A stretch of DNA of 64,000 bases. Source: Haemonchus contortus (taxonomy: Eukaryota > Nematoda > Chromadorea > Rhabditida > Trichostrongylidae). The notes beneath the pieces are model-generated. The model was not told where the DNA came from and did no database searches. It saw only the letters and a list, made by a program, of their open reading frames with translations. Shown here one piece after another: positions 24,601 through 33,342 of this stretch (its first letter is position 1; each line of letters opens with the position of its first letter). The stretch is taken from the NCBI GenBank assembly GCA_000469685.2, contig LS997565.1, positions 42,492,666 through 42,556,665 of the forward strand, in the 5' to 3' direction. The position numbers and the translations under genes were made by a program.

Positions 24601-27600
24601 GTAACTAGTAAGCATTCTACAGTTCTGCGGCTACAGTGCTCCCAAAACACACATTGCTCACTCACGGCCCAATCCATCTGCCAACGGCAGTAAACGCCGC
24701 CACATCTCAAGGGCTCTCCAACAGACGGTCTGCAGAAGCACTCTTGGAGGGAGAAAATAACCATAAAGTAGCTCGAAAAGGGACTTTATGACAATGCACA
24801 ATTTTTTATATACCCCTAAAGTGAGTTTTGGGAGGCGTGTCGTGAATACATGCAGAAAAATCGCGTATGTGAGGAGGATGGAATTAAGCTGGGCACCATC
24901 AACATGTCGTTCGCCTCTGATATGCAAGAAGCCATCACCGATCTCGATCGCTGCGACATGGCGACACTGCTACACAACATCCTGCCTCGACTACAAGCGG
25001 CATCGATGCGGCAATGTCAAGACTGGGAGCGATAGAAACTGCATGTCAGACAATCTTGGAGCGCACCACTCCCAAGTCGACATGCAGTTTTTGTTCATTG
25101 GATGAGAATCGGGATTCTCATTACACCAGCAGGTGTAGTAGATATCCCGATCCCGTGTCACGAACAGCCCAAGCTGCGAAATTGCAGCTTTGTCTGAAAT
25201 GCCTGAAACCAGGGCATGAAGACGCCTGCGAGGTGAAGTGCAGCAGCTGTGGTCTCGACCACAACTTGCTGCTCTGTCACCAACGCAGGCAAGCCTCATA
25301 AGCGACACCGCTTCTGAGGCTGGATCGTCACCAGCTGTCTACACCACCCAACGAGCAGTCATCCATTTCAACCAGCCTCCACAACTCAACAAGCAGTCTA
25401 CATTTTCAACGTGCAGCTCACCAAGCAGTCTCCAAAATTCAACAAGCAGTCACACTTCAAGCCGCCCCGCCGGAGTATCATCGCCTGCGTATCGCAGGCG
25501 ATGATCCCCTCACGACCTCATCTGGCGGGGGCGGACCGCCAGGGCTTTGGGGACAAGCCCAACACACTCTTGACTTTTACCTTGCTCGTATAAATCGCAC
25601 TCTGAATAAATATCCTCCGATTGCTCTCGTCTTGCTCTCACAACACTATAAGTCCACTGAACCACCGCGAGGTGCTTCTAAAAGGGTCCACCAAAGCCCT
25701 AGCCTCAGCGCCCGCAACAGTCTTGTCTTTGTTTTTCCAAAAGTAGCAGGCTCACATTTTCATCCCAAACACTATGATATTATAGTATTTTTGCGATGTT
25801 GAGCTGGTTCTAGTTATGCATGGAAGTGGAAATAGAAAGGGCTGGGCATTACATAATCATATTCCTCTGTTCGTATCAAACTCCGGATCGATACCCGCCT
25901 AGGTCAAGCAGGCCTACCATTATGTCCACACATTATAATGGGGTTCATTAGGACGTGAAGATTATTCATTTCTATTTTTCAATTCACAGTAAAGGCCACC
26001 GAATTTTCACCCTTATTCAGTGAATGCTTTTCGGAGGATTGCTAGGAAGGCATTGCAGCTTTGAATTAGTTAACTTACATCCAAATTCTCCTTGTAAGCC
26101 GTTACCGAAGGATTTTCTGATTCATACATTCTCAGATATAAAATCAAAGCATGAGAAAGTAATAGTGCTGCAAATTGGCAAGAGGATATCATGAAAAGAT
26201 AGGTCGATACAATCGTGTTCTCCATGGCTTGAAACTTTGACGATAACGACATACTGCAAGAACATTAAATAAAATTTATATTACAAAATTTCAATCAACT
26301 AGAGACACAGCAAGCAGCCGTGGGATACTGTACTGGACTAGGTCACTTATTAGAGACAAAGGTCAGCTCGATTGTCATGACCAAGTGGCTTCTACATACA
26401 TGGAAATCAAATTCATAAAGTCTCAATAGCATGGCAACGTTCGATAGACACCGGAGAGAAGTGGGATATGACGGCCTCAAAAGAACATTTGAAGTTCGAT
26501 CCGTGGACAAAAGCACGGAAGGCTCTCCGTTTGTCAAGCCCCCAGACCTACGCCGCGTGAGTGGCGGTATTCAGAATGTCCACGGCAACATTCACTGTAA
26601 TTCTCCACTACAAATTTAAATGTCCCCCAAACTGTAGCGAGCGCCTCATGTCGTTTGGGTGAAAAACCCCATACCCACGCCCTCCACTCTGTAACACACT
26701 TAGACAATCATGTAATGAATTTTTCGAATTTTTCTGCTCATAATGAAGCGACTCACCTTATTTTCCGCTTTGGTCCCAAATAACGCAGGGCTAAGGTCAT
26801 GACGAGACCAACGAGATTCATCGCAACCAAAAACAACAGCACTGTATTTGTTCGGACTATATCTTTGATAGAAAACCATCGGGCATTCAAATGAGGTCCG
26901 TTGAAGTTTTCGCCGTAATACATTACAAGTAGGATACAGGTAGTAGCAATTATCTTAAATAGATATGCCATAAAATTGCTCACAATACTCATAAAATTTG
27001 AAGGCACATTTTACGATAGTTCTGGGGTACCTAGTCTCGAACAAATGATGGAAGGATATTTTATGACCAAAAAATTGCGGAGAAACCTCGAGCATCGGAG
27101 GATTTTTGAGAAGAATTCACAAAAATAGCAAATTAAGGGAAAGGACGAGAATGTGACAACAAAAGTTGCAGGGAACGGCGTATTCGGACGAGTAATGCAA
27201 ATGTGTGTGATATTGCGTACGACTGGCTACAGTAAGCCGCCTGCGTGAAGCGTATGCGTCCCTGGCGAATAACGCAATCGCAACACTATAGCCTCTACAA
27301 CGCCGTGTGATCTCGTCCGATTGGGGTGTAAGTTGGTTAAGCCTGAGTTGACATCTATCTAAGCAGTTTTTCGGCCGACAGCGCCCCTCGTTCTGCCCTT
27401 GAAGGTTCGTCCTAGGAAGAAATCCCAAAACCATTTCTACTGTGATCGATCATCAAAGAGCCGCCTCTTCGTTAAAAACAGACAACTTAGCGTGTTTTTG
27501 TTGGATTTTTGGGCGAAGGCTGCAATAACAAAAGATAATGGTGATAAAATGGGAAATGGATTTCCTTTGCTTGGACATTGACTTATTTCCTTTCGAAAAC

Positions 27601-30600
27601 TGCTTACCGCTGCTGTAATTAATGCTGGCCCAAGTCGGCGACAGCTTGACTCTTGGTAGTCGGCAGATAAGATAGCGATCCATCTTTCAGTAGCTATAGA
27701 CAGTTGCATACACTGGGAAGCAACGAGTACGAAAATTGTAGGTAAATTTAAGGCAATGTAGAGTGCCTTAGGTAGGAATATGTCGCATGGATCTTGATAG
27801 AGGAATGACCATGCAAAATGATGTGTCTGAAAAGATTAGCTCATATGAGAACTACTGGCCCCATAAAACGCTTTGCAGATGGAGAATAGCTGTCCAAATC
27901 CGTCTACTGCAGAACATCACTCTTTCACATCAGACTGCCCTTCACTTCTTAGTAGTAGCAAATCCCTTCATGGGGAGCCGGGCAGTAGGAACGGCTCTGT
28001 GTAGTCGGTTTTCCTGCGCGGCTGTCGCTGACGATTTACCTAGTTATAACAGTTCTAGCGTTCTTCATACAGCTCAATCGCTATGCGATTATTATTAGGT
28101 TGGCAAATAAGTCCTGCGACAAAAAATTTGAAGCGTTGAAAATTTGCATCAACAGGGTGAACACGGTAGCAAGGATGATAAACTTGTAATACGTTCCCCG
28201 GGCAACCAACACATGAGTGAATAAGGGCACGCGAGTGGGCTTTCACACTATTACGGTCAATGAATGGACAACACCCGATTTGTATCATCACCTTCTACCA
28301 AGCACGCCAAGGAAAAAACGCGGGTGTAGCGGCTCGAAATATCAGCAATCTATTCGATGCCAGCACTGCTCACCGATCGACGGTCAACATTAGGTTGGAT
28401 CGCTTTATTGCAGGAAATACTAGCCTTTGGAGTAAAGCAAACATCGTCCTTCAATTTGATGGAAGTTGAAGGAATCCATCCACTGTGAGTTGCTAAACGT
28501 GGAGTAGTTGGACACAGCTATCGCTTGTAACTATGATCCCCTTTATTTGGCCAACCGGTTTAGAGAAGGACGATCAGACCGTAAATCAGGTCCCCACAGA
28601 GGGAGAACGCACGTCGAAAATTCGCTTTAGGTCCACGTCAAAAGTTCACCGATCCCGCTTGGTTCCAGGTTACTCATCAGTCCTACTCCCGGAGTGTTCC
28701 CCTTTTTTCTACCTTGTGCTCCGCCTTTTTGAGCAACCCGTTGTGGAAAAGAAATTCGTAACTCAGTGTGATCCAAAAACGGCAGTCAATTACTTCTTTC
28801 AGTCACAGCTCTCCCACTCCTGAAGAGGTGGCATAAATGATTGGCTCAAAGGATAAAAGAAGGTTGTTGACTTCTACGGTAAATATTTTTCCGAAAATTG
28901 ATTGGTATGAAAAAATTTAGAAATGATTTGAAAAAGGCCTCCATTTTGTCGCAGGACTTATTTGCCAACTTTAAGGCACCATTCACAAAAAGTTAGGGTA
29001 CCCTTTTTTGACGGGAATTGATAGAACTACTCTAGAATGAAGCGATAACAACGAAAAAAGCGCAAAAAACGATGAACAAAAAGAATTACAAAGGGCCAAA
29101 AAAAGAGCTGGAAAGGGGGCTGGACGAGTTTCACATTGAAAGAGCGTCGGTTAGAGACGATCGGTGTCACGTTAGACGAGTGTCGAGACGACACAGTGTC
29201 ATGTAATCGCGTCAGGACCCATACTGAATTGCAAATTGGCAAATTGCCAGAGACGCAATGCAATAGCAGACAACACATTGCGTCTCTGGCAATTTGCCAA
29301 TTTGCAATTCAGGGTGGGTCCTGACGCGATTACATGACACTGTGTCGTCTCGACACTCGTCTAAGGTGACGTCGGTCGAGGGGCGGAGATGCGAATTACG
29401 ACAACAACTGGCCCGCCACTATGCCCTCGACGTCGAAATTGCGGAAGTGAGAAGGACCCTTCTACAACCCATGGGGGCCGCTGAGTATTAATAAGGTAAG
29501 AACTCAATAACTTTTTTTATCGTGAACCGTGCCTTTAATACTTCTGGTATGACTCTTGTGTCAGTTCTTTTGTTCCTGAATTTCTTTCTTACTGCTGCAT
29601 TCTGCTACATTCCTTCGCGTGCGGCGTCTCTCTCGCCCCGATGTAGGTATTACGGTATAGTGTTGCTCTACTGCAGCAATTCAAAACAATTAACATATGC
29701 TGAAGAAAAAACAATCAGCGTTTATAGTTGAGTTCCAAGTTATCCTACCCTCAATTACGCCACCCTACCAACATCATTCGAATTCAACTTCTCGCCTTAA
29801 CCATCAAAATCTATTCGGTTGAAATTTATCCGTGGTACACGTGAATTGCTTCAAGCGGGGAGCATTGCGCATTCCTAAGCTCCTTAGTGGTTCTTCTAGC
29901 ATCCCTCTGAGGCTAAACAAGTTAGGGGAGCTACCAGTACCCGTGGTTTTCAAGATTTATACTGCACAGTCGTCTCCTTCAAATAAGCCACAAAATCGAA
30001 ATGATTCTATCAAATTTTCTGTACCTTCATAATGATGTTCATAAAGTCATACATGGTACAACAAAGGCACATTGAGTAGAAGAGCATCTGAAACACGGAA
30101 TCTGAACAGTATTGCTCATTCTGACAGTTTTTTTTTGGAATTCCAAAAAAAAAACTCTAAACGAAGATCGATCCCTGAGTTGGAAAAGTTTGCGAGAATC
30201 ATTAACCAACTGCAAAGTGTCAGTTATAAGTGTAAACAACAAACATCCAAACAAGAATCAAAAGCAGACCCTCAAATTGGGATGGAAGAAAGCATTGTAA
30301 CGGGAACGATTCAGAAGAAAATATAGCATATGGATCACAGATATCAATGATGTGATCAGCGAAAATAGTAGTGAGAAACGGTAATACCATCCAGTTGCAG
30401 CAACGACACCATACTGAAGTAAAAGAAAGTTTCATCACTGTCATATAACCTCAGACTATGATAATATAATACATAGATGACATGACATCTGTATTAGGAA
30501 TGGAAGGTAAATGTTGGCAACCCCTTTTCCCTTTTTTTGGGATGAGCCCCGAGAATTTTTTTGGGCTCAAAAAATTGATCACCTCCACACAAAACTGGAA

Positions 30601-30636
30601 TGGAAACTCTTCGTCTTGTGATCCACTGGATGCCAT
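15629..30636 (-). CDS. Chemoreceptor A, Sra/Srab-like 7TM GPCR, 338 aa, with 10-kb retroelement in intron 6
   Basis: Eight minus-strand exons: 30583-30636, 30270-30413, 30025-30087, 27608-27826, 26757-26953, 26079-26253, 15771-15869, 15629-15694. All have GT donors and AG acceptors, and the 1017 coding bases are uninterrupted. Residues 1-18 form a short N-terminus ending FCVE. Hydrophobic segments then follow through residue 310, e.g. the first in exon 2 (WYYRFSLLFSLI). After the third segment comes ATERWIAILSADYQE (ER at about 134-135), matching the ER..A...YE signature of nematode Sra-superfamily chemoreceptors. The protein ends in KQWQ. Exon lengths equal those of genes B and C. Intron 6 (10.2 kb) holds an antisense BEL/Pao element starting 84 bp from exon 7; intron 3 holds a mariner and a MITE. 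Likely a sensory-neuron membrane receptor; ligand unknown. Whether the long intron is spliced is unknown. Confidence 0.85.
15949..15953. repeat. Target-site duplication of the BEL element, left copy
   Basis: GTCTT directly precedes the 5' LTR and recurs directly after the 3' LTR at 25720-25724. A 5-bp duplication is usual for BEL/Pao integration. It fixes the element limits at 15954 and 25719 and shows that both LTRs belong to one insertion. Confidence 0.85.
15954..16173 (+). repeat. 5' LTR of the BEL element
   Basis: About 220 bp, matching the 3' LTR over its full length except for a few substitutions and a 24-bp segment missing after position 15966. It includes gctcgtataaatcgc, a likely TATA-type promoter, and aataaatatcc, a possible poly(A) signal. 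It ends in GCAACA. Confidence 0.9.
16177..16189 (+). promoter_or_regulatory. Primer binding site, tRNA-Gly-like
   Basis: Three bases after the LTR stands tggtgcatcggcc. This is complementary to the 3' end (with CCA) of a typical metazoan tRNA-Gly whose acceptor stem ends in GCATCG-type sequence. It is therefore the probable minus-strand priming site. The tRNA match is from memory. Confidence 0.65.
16452..17813 (+). CDS. BEL gag protein with zinc knuckles (453 codons, ends at an in-frame stop)
   Basis: The product would be the structural nucleocapsid precursor of the retroelement. Residues about 40-140 are charged and likely coiled coil. The middle part (about 195-400) is the capsid-like region of BEL gag, including PKFYGNSEDFPEFWAVFE (about 200-217), typical of the DUF1759 family. 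Two C-x2-C-x4-H-x4-C knuckles stand at the end: CVFCGRNNHSSMAC (408-421) and CWKCGSSKHNSYDC (440-453). A UAA stop follows at once. A third knuckle, CNLCGQKHHPSLC, lies in the same frame just beyond it, so the stop falls inside the nucleocapsid region. It looks like a nonsense mutation rather than the natural gag end. Confidence 0.85.
   Translation: MALLFHKTPIILSAQTLKNLVLRYKEYTSKTDFTVIDDENYEKCRSTIALLQSGLQQLKCGQEKLEKRHTEIKEEYKNCKSKSERKELATEIEQIEEESGLNIVMAESEDLCFMLTARLDEAKCARDKMNVKLGYVTQKAQIENTETDNQEVHIIPDEDRVSTESAENSASSSRPNSERVQREDCTIKTSTRSIKPPQASLPKFYGNSEDFPEFWAVFETLVHKSTELDVMEKILLLKESLKGRAQNSIKGIQLIPDNYEWLIQTLQENYCNQPVNRSQIIQTLVNLKPAVNSADDCSAVFDKIQVLINQMISAGYDVRNTCEPIWSEIILAKFPQDIVRPVLISGQSQTNQTTADLMGHLKKEIAAKLFIEKRLSHAIENRSGQVLKNKGTLPREKYTPRPQSGEECVFCGRNNHSSMACRTVTDQNSRRKSLKEGNRCWKCGSSKHNSYDC
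17814..18982 (+). pseudogene. BEL protease and start of reverse transcriptase, frame-broken
   Basis: The same frame as gag continues past its stop, with a third zinc knuckle and then a linker rich in Asn, Gln and Arg. A putative retropepsin active site reads ALFSFDCGAQ (about 18142-18172), with DCGA in place of the usual D(S/T)GA. The frame then changes within an A-run near 18170. The rest of the protease domain (DUF1758-like: MFGIGGH, then HILVGLDYYHDLV) and the N-terminal thumb-side part of the Pao polyprotein follow to 18982. The frame is lost again near a G-run at about 18970. These breaks exclude a full polyprotein from this copy. Confidence 0.75.
19040..19628 (+). pseudogene. BEL reverse transcriptase core, frame-broken, YVDN in motif C
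   Basis: This part carries the palm motifs of the reverse transcriptase. FDASSKR opens the segment. Motif A is MCDIEAAF (from 19167, with the first catalytic Asp). Motif B is RFKRLPFGVTASPSIL. Motif C is NLYVDNIMM (about 19396-19422). Motif C has Asn where most reverse transcriptases have a second Asp (YVDD). This may be a lineage trait of nematode Pao elements, since I recall YVDN in others, or a loss of function. Frame changes precede (about 19045) and end (about 19628) this segment. Confidence 0.8.
19643..20370 (+). pseudogene. BEL RNase H region, frame-broken
   Basis: First part (19643-20011): VYDPIGIASPLLVELK, the typical Pao connection after the RT, and WVFADASNSAM with the first RNase H Asp. 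After a frame change near 20000: KQTIPRLELVA (Glu), then SIASDSEIALCWI (Asp) and the closing AYNPADAGTRG (Asp), followed by WLRKHPKTWP. This is the standard Peptidase_A17/RNase H arrangement of BEL/Pao elements. The acidic residues are kept although the frame is broken once. Confidence 0.8.
20371..22300 (+). CDS. BEL integrase (C-terminal part of the 19986-22367 open frame)
   Basis: A continuous open frame runs from 19986 to 22367 and holds the second half of RNase H and the whole integrase. The zinc-binding HHCC region is visible: IHCDNAHCGKEH...NCVTCKK (about 20860-20990). The DDE core follows: TGCDFMGPF (Asp), RTDCGTNF (Asp) and WMGGVWERLV (Glu). Next comes a DUF5641-like C-terminal domain with PGEVVLIEQD and W-PYGRI. 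The frame then continues without a stop into a hydrophobic stretch that looks like the signal sequence of the env-like protein (about 22200-22270). It joins DNA copies to the host genome. It is the best preserved coding part of this element. Confidence 0.85.
22200..24290 (+). pseudogene. Env-like glycoprotein gene of the BEL element, frame-broken
   Basis: Downstream of integrase comes a region typical of envelope-type glycoproteins. There is a signal-like hydrophobic stretch (about 22210-22265), an internal transmembrane segment (CIIIAAIMGAIWTVVKI, about 22590-22645), then a second hydrophobic stretch before GACQHGYM. A cysteine-rich ectodomain runs to about 24150 with several N-glycosylation sites, and a final hydrophobic anchor lies at 24155-24285 (TYIGGPIVCTYIISFAKAA). 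The layout resembles the phlebovirus-type Gn/Gc precursor reported for nematode BEL elements such as C. elegans Cer7. Frame changes near 22310 and 23030, and a stop near 24150, split it into at least four pieces. It is a fossil; no activity is implied. Confidence 0.65.
24480..25475 (+). pseudogene. Second gag-type zinc-knuckle segment between env and 3' LTR
   Basis: After the env-like gene the sequence becomes less AT-rich. A broken frame at 24850-25035 includes FASDMQEAITDL and HNILPRLQ. It shifts into 25014-25301, which encodes a second zinc-knuckle set: CSFC...H...C, CLKCLKPGHEDAC and CSSCGLDHNLLLC. This arrangement is typical of gag from other nematode BEL/Pao lineages and differs from the knuckles of this element's own gag. 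A Ser/Thr/Gln-rich stretch follows up to the LTR. It appears to be part of a foreign gag captured inside the element, between env and the 3' LTR. Alternatives are a recombinant element or a nested insertion that has lost its ends. Confidence 0.6.
25476..25719 (+). repeat. 3' LTR of the BEL element
   Basis: About 244 bp, ending GCAACA and followed by the GTCTT duplication. It starts with a 29-bp near-perfect palindrome (about 25477-25505) whose second half is absent from the 5' LTR. Otherwise it differs from the 5' LTR at only about four positions. Confidence 0.9.
26998..27430. mobile_element. MITE-like sequence in intron 4 of receptor A
   Basis: The left end TTTGAAGGCACATTTTACGA matches the end type of the MITEs at 12539, 28973 and 57196. 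It is followed by a moderately GC-rich centre. A matching right end was not found, so the element is truncated or its limit (placed here at about 27430) is a guess. It fills most of intron 4 of receptor gene A. Confidence 0.45.
28095..28974 (+). mobile_element. Decayed mariner element in intron 3 of receptor A
   Basis: Terminal inverted repeats of about 26 bp (TTAGGTTGGCAAATAAGTCC at the left, its complement ending at about 28972) bound about 880 bp; TA precedes the left end. A transposase remnant lies on the plus strand. The N-terminal helix-turn-helix part (about 28264-28465) includes ARQGKNAGVAARNIS and RLDRFIAGNTSL, like the usual ARNI...WF..F..GD. The C-terminal piece (about 28830-28905) includes WLKG and VVDFYGKYF, which resembles the end of mariner transposases. 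Stops and gaps make it inactive. It is antisense to receptor A, like the BEL element. Confidence 0.75.
28973..29538. mobile_element. MITE abutting the mariner, with a long perfect-like hairpin
   Basis: Ends: TTTAAGGCACCATTCAC at the left and the inverted GTGAACCGTGCCTTTAA at the right. The left end directly follows the mariner end, suggesting insertion at its flanking TA. The centre holds an inverted repeat with ~100-bp arms (29160-29260 and 29276-29376). Shared internal sequence (gggggctggacgag at about 29115 and 57331) ties it to the MITE at 57196-57668. Confidence 0.65.
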
Positions 30637-33342
30637 TCTTCTTAAAAAACCTGGAAAAGCCTTTGTCATCAATTTTAATAGTTCGAACCGAAAAAGAAAT
30701 CGAAATATCGGAACGACTTGTCATGTACGCTACGCCTAGTACGCCAGGCTTTGTTATGAGGAGAAATATTCGGTCAAAAGTACCACGTCTTTGATTATGT
30801 GAGTAACGTGACAATTCCAGCAAGAGTTCAGATATCTCCCGTAAAATTCTAGAAGCTTCCATGAGATTTTTATGTTAGGACTACCTATCTACTCACTGTA
30901 CATATACCAATAACACATCCAACATCCTGGTCCCTACCTTAACTGACCATATGAAGGCCGTACGTCAATAATTATTTAACCGATACTTCATGCCTAGTCC
31001 GAATCCGACTCCCGCGCTAGAACCCCCTGAGATTTGTGCCAAGAATTTATTTTTCAAACTCCATCTAGATGATTCTGTGCACGCCTCGTTCCATAGCTTT
31101 AATGCCGAAAACAGGAAGGTCGATAGATGAACTTCGATGTGGTGATCTGACTGCGGCATCATACCAATTCCAAATAGATTATGCGCATACATCCCAAGAG
31201 TTTCATGGTACGGATGTGAAAGCAGCCAAATAAACTCATTAGAAATCAAGACTCTTGGGAAGTTTTCGATTGAGTTGAGCTTCTTGAGCGACCTTACAAA
31301 GTATACAGTGTTGATGTGCAATGCAAGAGAAGCGATTAAATCAAAGAAAAGGATTTTTAGGATAAAAAATCGCTATAACCACAAACGGTCCCTTTATTGT
31401 TCAGTTATTAGATACCAGGAAAAAAAACGTATAGCAGTGATCCGCCTGCTATGGATAGTGTGAAGGTGGGAGGAATTTGATGGTATTATGTTTAGTCCTT
31501 CGGAGCTAAAGGAAATTACAGCTTTCCTCATGAAAAAAGTCTGTTATAGTTGTTGTTCAGGGCCGCCACTTTTTCAGAAGGCAAACAATGAGTAATTAAA
31601 GGAATGCGGAAATACGAGGTATGATGTCATGAGAGCTTTCCACGCAAGCTACATATTGAGGTTTTTTTTGAGAAGGGAAGGCATGTGTGTACATATGTTT
31701 CAGCCGGTCGTCTTGCATTCTACAGCTTGTTTCAGGATTACCGGATCTGATGCAAGCCTTGTCATAGCAAGTCTTTCTAGCTATCTGTTGGGAGCCTGAT
31801 TAGGGCCGAAGCTATGTGGTTCGAAAACATGTACGTGTAGGATGATTATTTACCAGATATCGAGGAATTTTTCCTACAGTCATGACCACTTTGTGATTTG
31901 GTTTTGGAACGATGGATAGCGAGGAGTTCGATTCTTTGGCCTCATTTCATTCTTGCTGAGATATAAGGGCGCATTCAACTTCCACACAGAATCGTAGTGG
32001 CGTGTTGAGGTACTGAATGCGCATGCAACCAATACAATGACTTGCGGTAGCCAGCCGATTTGCAAGACAGTGTTATACTACCTCCCAGACGATGCTGGCA
32101 CAAATCAACCAACCCGGGAGGATTGGAAGACTTTATTGGTCTAAGTACATATTGATCCATTACCTGCTTTCAGAAGCAGGCATGTACGATGGGCGTCACC
32201 TGCCACTACACCACCCTTCCTCCTAAGTAATGAAAATGGCAAGTAATCGCTCTAACAGTTGATACGATCTAAACAAAGTCATGTTTGAAAAGATAGTGGT
32301 GTCTGAAAATAGATAATATCCTCTTGAAGCACATTTTCAGTCGGCTGCTCATTATTTAACGTTTCTTTCTTGGGGATTTTTTCAGATGGATATCAGTTCC
32401 AAGGACAAGATTGATGCTTGAAATTCTGAGTGCACATGGATGTGGAAATTAGTTTCTTTTCTCATTAGCGTAGCCGTCCCTAGTATCTGCATATTATGTT
32501 CACCCAATTTCAGTTCTGTGACAGCTTATATTTATCAAGTGTTGCAGTAACCTGATTTTTGAGCTGTGCTCTCTAAGCAGCATGAAAAACTGATTATTGA
32601 ATTCGTGGCAACATCTGATTTCACAAACTTCCGGTTGACTGTCACTGCTGCATATGCTGTTCACGATTTTCCGAGTTTTGATTTTCTATGTAACAAATAT
32701 GCAAATTTCGTTAACGAAAATTCCAAATTCTATGAACGTGGTACTTTAGTTGTGCAACGAGGGAGAAAATTAGCGCTACTCTTTGTGGACATTGCTTATT
32801 TTTTCAGTTCCGAATGAACAGGGGTAATGTAGTGGTATACTATGCATTATAACTCTCATGGTCCGAGTATCGTATCTCAGATCGACATTGCCAACCTGCC
32901 TTCCATGGCTCGGCCGCGGTCGATAGAATCTGCAGGCTTGCATACGTCCCACCTGTTCTTGTAATCCTGATACAGATTACTGGTGACGTGCCAAGAAAAA
33001 TAGAGAATCGCTATGAGTAATTCCAATCCCACCCTTCTTCTCCAAGATGAGGTATGTAGTTGACTCTGAAAGTTCCAGATGAGAACCGTTTCGGTATCTC
33101 AAAAAAGGATTTAGTAAGAAAAAATTGTGGGCCTGCCGGAAAGTGTGGACGACACCCATCTCGGATTTGGTGGGATGGTGTGATGGAATAGACCAATCAT
33201 CACAAGAATTCTGGTCTTGAAGTTTGACTGAACGTTTGTTTTGGAAAGCTGTTTTCAGGCACAGTGACTGAATCTATCGTTAAGGATACTTCTGGATCGC
33301 AAACCACTTTACAAATAAATGATACGAGCAAAATGGAGAAAT
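30637..33342. other. Spacer between receptors A and B
   Basis: No supported gene lies here. A dispersed repeat copy sits at about 31983-32130 on the minus strand. The longer open frames (for example 30965-31321 minus and 32566-32817 plus) have no recognisable motif. Part of this stretch should be the promoter region of receptor A. Confidence 0.4.

Larger units (their letters stand above)
15954..25719 (+). mobile_element. BEL/Pao LTR retrotransposon with env-like gene, 9.77 kb
   Basis: The element is bounded by near-identical LTRs (15954-16173 and 25476-25719) and a GTCTT duplication. Order: LTR, tRNA-Gly-like primer site, gag, protease, reverse transcriptase, RNase H, integrase, env-like glycoprotein, a second gag-type zinc-knuckle segment, LTR. 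The domain order, the Pao-type RNase H (IPRLEL) and the integrase placement identify BEL/Pao. At least seven stops or frame changes break the coding part, so this copy cannot make a full polyprotein. The LTRs differ by only a few bases plus a 24-bp gap, implying a fairly recent arrival. It lies in intron 6 of receptor gene A, opposite to the direction of that gene. No clear purine tract was seen just before the 3' LTR. Confidence 0.92.

Noticed and set aside
30965..31321. 118-codon minus-strand open frame upstream of receptor A
   Set aside because: Considered as an extra receptor exon, but its sequence matches no part of B, C or D and the first exon is already placed at 30583-30636.
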